Below are positions 4,698-6,293 of a stretch of DNA of 6,293 nt, one piece after another. The notes under the pieces were generated by a model. The model saw only the letters and a program-made list of their open reading frames with translations. It did no database searches and had not been told where the DNA came from. Both the position numbers and the translations under genes were made by a program. Origin of the DNA: Solirubrobacterales bacterium (GTDB lineage Bacteria; Actinomycetota; Thermoleophilia; Solirubrobacterales; Solirubrobacteraceae); contig JAOPZU010000223.1 of NCBI GenBank assembly GCA_025963955.1, forward strand, positions 1 to 6,293. The letters are read 5' to 3'. Each line of letters opens with the position of its first letter. Positions within the stretch are counted from its first letter, which is position 1.

Positions 4698-6136
4698 AGG
4701 AGCCCCGACAGCGGGCCCACGAGGCGGCTCGCGCGGCTTGAGACGCCGGGCAGGGCGATGAGCCGGTGCGTCGGCACCGCCCCCCGCTTCTCGCGCTCGA
4801 GCTGATCGACGGCGGTGACCATCCAGTGGTCGTCCACGAGCTGCGCCGGCGTCAGGTCGCGCACGGTGTCCGGGGCAAGTTGCAGGTGCTCGACCCACAG
4901 GCGTTCGCGGGTCTGCCGGGCCAGCTCCCGATCATCGGTGACGACGTTCATCTCGGTGTCGTTCATGAGCGAGTGCGCGTTGAGGTTGGCGCTGCCGATC
5001 GTCAGCCAGCGGTCGTCGACGATCCCCACCTTGGCGTGCACGTACAGGGGATCCGCCCGGCCGGAGGTGAGCGAGCGGATCGTGGCGGCGAGAAACCGAC
5101 GGTTGCCGTCGTCGGCGTCGACCAGCCTGCCCAGCTGCCCTTTGGTGTCGTCCTGTCCGTTGTTCGCGCGCCGCGGCAGCAGGAGCACGACGCGGAAATC
5201 GTCGGTCGGCGGGCTGCGCAGCTTGTCGACGAGCAGGTCGACGATCTCCGGGGCCCAGAGGAACTGGTTCTCCAGGTAGACGAAGTCCTGGGCGGCGCGC
5301 AGCGCCCGTCGGTAGGCCTCGAGGATGCGGAACTCACCCTTGGGCACCGCCCGGTACATGTCCTCGGCGACCGTCCGGACGACCTGGACCGTCGTCTTGC
5401 CGGCGGTCGGCTGCGGTGCCGGGACGGGCAACCGCTCTCCGGTGACCTCGTGCCAACGCATGACGAAGTGCTCGGCCACGTCGGTCACCGCCGGCCCGGT
5501 CAGCCGGGTCCCGACGTCGTGCCAGCCGAGGCGGCGCCGAGCCGGATGCTCGGCGGTGTCAAAGCGGTCCCCGCCCATGTCGGTCATGTCGATGCCCCCG
5601 ACGAACGCGATCTCGTCGTCGATCACGAGCGTCTTCTCGTGATGACAGTGGAAGGGATGCTCGCGCGGGTCGGCGAAGCACTGCACCCGGGTGCCTTTAA
5701 CAAGCTGCTCGATGGCCCCGGCGACCTCCTTGCGCGTGGGGTGGAACGCCGGCACCGGAGCCCCGGCCCACACGAGGACGCGCACGGGGATTCGCTCTGC
5801 GAGCTCTGCCAGCAGGGCCCCGAGCACCACGGGCTGCTCACCCCGCACGAGCTCGAAGTGCGCGGCCAAGTGCCAACCCGTGACGTACACGTGCGAGCTC
5901 GCCGCCGCGAGCGCGGCCGCGACGGCGGGCATGGCCTGCGCCCCGTCGATGAGGACCTCGAGGTCGTTGCCGGGGCGCGGCGCCGGGTCGCCCGCGACCC
6001 ACGGCCCGGGCCCGTCGGGTTCCAGGGCAGCCGAATGCCCGAGCCGGGCGAGCCGGCGACGGTGGTGGTCGCGAACGATCCGCTCCACCCCTTGACCGAG
6101 CGCTGCGTCGATACGTGGGATCGGAGAAAGAGCCAT
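4685..6136 (-). CDS. Phospholipase D family protein with two HKD motifs
   Basis: The product has 483 residues with both catalytic HxKx4D motifs intact. The first is His166/Lys168/Asp173 in HHEKTLVIDD, followed by FVGGIDM; the second is His367/Lys369/Asp374 in YVHAKVGIVDD, followed by GSANLN. The FVGGID and YLENQF (287-292) stretches resemble eukaryote-type and streptomycete phospholipase D more than the short nuclease-like members. The family hydrolyses or transfers phosphodiester headgroups through a phospho-His intermediate; likely substrates are phospholipids, and a cardiolipin synthase-like transfer is an alternative. No signal peptide or membrane segment is seen at the N-terminus (MALSPIPRIDAALG), so it is probably cytoplasmic or peripheral at the membrane. 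The start is well supported: AGGAGG lies 5 nt before the ATG, and a TGA closes this frame upstream. It is convergent with the gene at 3928. The last residues (about 445-483) lie outside the catalytic core and are not recognisable. Confidence 0.92.
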   Translation of the reverse strand: MALSPIPRIDAALGQGVERIVRDHHRRRLARLGHSAALEPDGPGPWVAGDPAPRPGNDLEVLIDGAQAMPAVAAALAAASSHVYVTGWHLAAHFELVRGEQPVVLGALLAELAERIPVRVLVWAGAPVPAFHPTRKEVAGAIEQLVKGTRVQCFADPREHPFHCHHEKTLVIDDEIAFVGGIDMTDMGGDRFDTAEHPARRRLGWHDVGTRLTGPAVTDVAEHFVMRWHEVTGERLPVPAPQPTAGKTTVQVVRTVAEDMYRAVPKGEFRILEAYRRALRAAQDFVYLENQFLWAPEIVDLLVDKLRSPPTDDFRVVLLLPRRANNGQDDTKGQLGRLVDADDGNRRFLAATIRSLTSGRADPLYVHAKVGIVDDRWLTIGSANLNAHSLMNDTEMNVVTDDRELARQTRERLWVEHLQLAPDTVRDLTPAQLVDDHWMVTAVDQLEREKRGAVPTHRLIALPGVSSRASRLVGPLSGLLDDG

Positions 6137-6141
6137 GACCG

Positions 6142-6147
6142 CCTCCT
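6142..6147 (-). promoter_or_regulatory. Ribosome binding site of the phospholipase D gene
   Basis: On the minus strand this reads AGGAGG, 5 nt before the ATG at 6136. It is the strongest Shine-Dalgarno match in the window and fixes the start. Confidence 0.85.
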
Positions 6148-6153
6148 GCCCCG

Positions 6154-6176
6154 CTGGTGGTCCGCCGGAACACCAG
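6154..6176 (-). promoter_or_regulatory. Inverted repeat next to the phospholipase D ribosome binding site
   Basis: CTGGTG (6154-6159) and CACCAG (6171-6176) are perfect complements. Inside them TCC (6161-6163) pairs with GGA (6167-6169) around GCC, leaving a single G/A mismatch. The dyad ends 6 nt upstream of the AGGAGG in the gene's reading direction. It could be an operator or an mRNA leader hairpin controlling access to the ribosome binding site. There is no direct evidence for either. Confidence 0.4.
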
Positions 6177-6293
6177 GGTCGGTGCCGCGGCTTCTCCCAC
6201 CATCGCGTCCCTCAAGTCCGCCTCGACCGACGCGATCAGTGTCGTTCGCCCGCTCTGCGCCGCCCCAGCCGAGTGGGCCCACAGGTGCTGGCG

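Larger units (their letters stand above)
6137..6293. other. Region upstream of the phospholipase D gene, no gene assigned
   Basis: One minus-strand frame is open from the window edge through the phospholipase D start, with GC-rich third positions and a protein-like run (ASVEADLRDAMVGEAAAPTL). It has no stop before it runs deep into the phospholipase D gene in another frame, where its product becomes Arg/Pro-rich. The plus strand is also open in more than one frame. I cannot support a gene here from this piece; the region should contain the phospholipase D promoter. Confidence 0.4.

Noticed and set aside
6135..6293. Plus-strand frame starting ATG at 6135 and open to the window edge
   Set aside because: The product is Arg/Pro/Cys-rich with no family likeness, has no ribosome binding site, and its start overlaps the phospholipase D start on the other strand.
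1..6293. tRNA, rRNA, insertion sequence, integrase or phage signals
   Set aside because: No cloverleaf, rRNA segment, transposase or integrase motif, terminal inverted repeat or attachment duplication was seen on either strand.

Overview
The window is high-GC DNA with actinobacterial gene structure: GC-rich third codon positions, GTG and ATG starts, many Sec-type signal peptides and a NarL-type two-component pair. The style of the secreted proteins suggests class Thermoleophilia (Solirubrobacter/Conexibacter-like): a DUF5666-like domain behind a low-complexity linker, a Gly/Thr/Ser-rich exported protein, and a secreted protein with a 'TGTVAWI' block and a C-terminal 'W..GGE' block. That placement is inference from protein style; no rRNA or other marker gene is present.

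Layout. (1) Complement(<1..111) is the first 37 codons of an exported protein cut by the window edge. (2) 112..394 is a divergent intergenic region holding a DosR/NarL-like box. (3) 395..994 encodes an exported protein with three 14-residue His/Glu repeats and a DUF5666-like domain with an EF-hand-like loop; a hairpin with a C(TTCG)G tetraloop follows. (4) 1144..2451 and 2448..3077 are a membrane histidine kinase (HisKA_3 type) and a NarL/FixJ response regulator, overlapping by 4 nt. (5) 3078..3214 is an intergenic region with a second copy of the box. (6) 3215..3733 encodes a small exported protein with a Gly-rich linker and a two-cysteine domain. (7) 3928..4632 encodes an exported four-cysteine protein of unknown function. 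(8) Complement(4685..6136) encodes a two-HKD phospholipase D family enzyme, convergent with gene 7. (9) 6137..6293 is its upstream region, with an inverted repeat beside the ribosome binding site and no gene I can support.

The most interesting point is regulatory. The two exported-protein genes that flank the kinase/regulator pair carry a near-identical GACCAARGTCC motif, about 80-90 nt before their starts, and similar leaders just before the start codon (AATCYTCCTGA, then CTAC-AAA-GAG). The motif has the dyad form expected for a NarL/DosR-type regulator, so the simplest reading is that the central two-component system controls both neighbours: a compact module that senses an extracytoplasmic signal and changes exported proteins. 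This is a hypothesis from sequence layout; the stimulus and the functions of the exported proteins are not evident.
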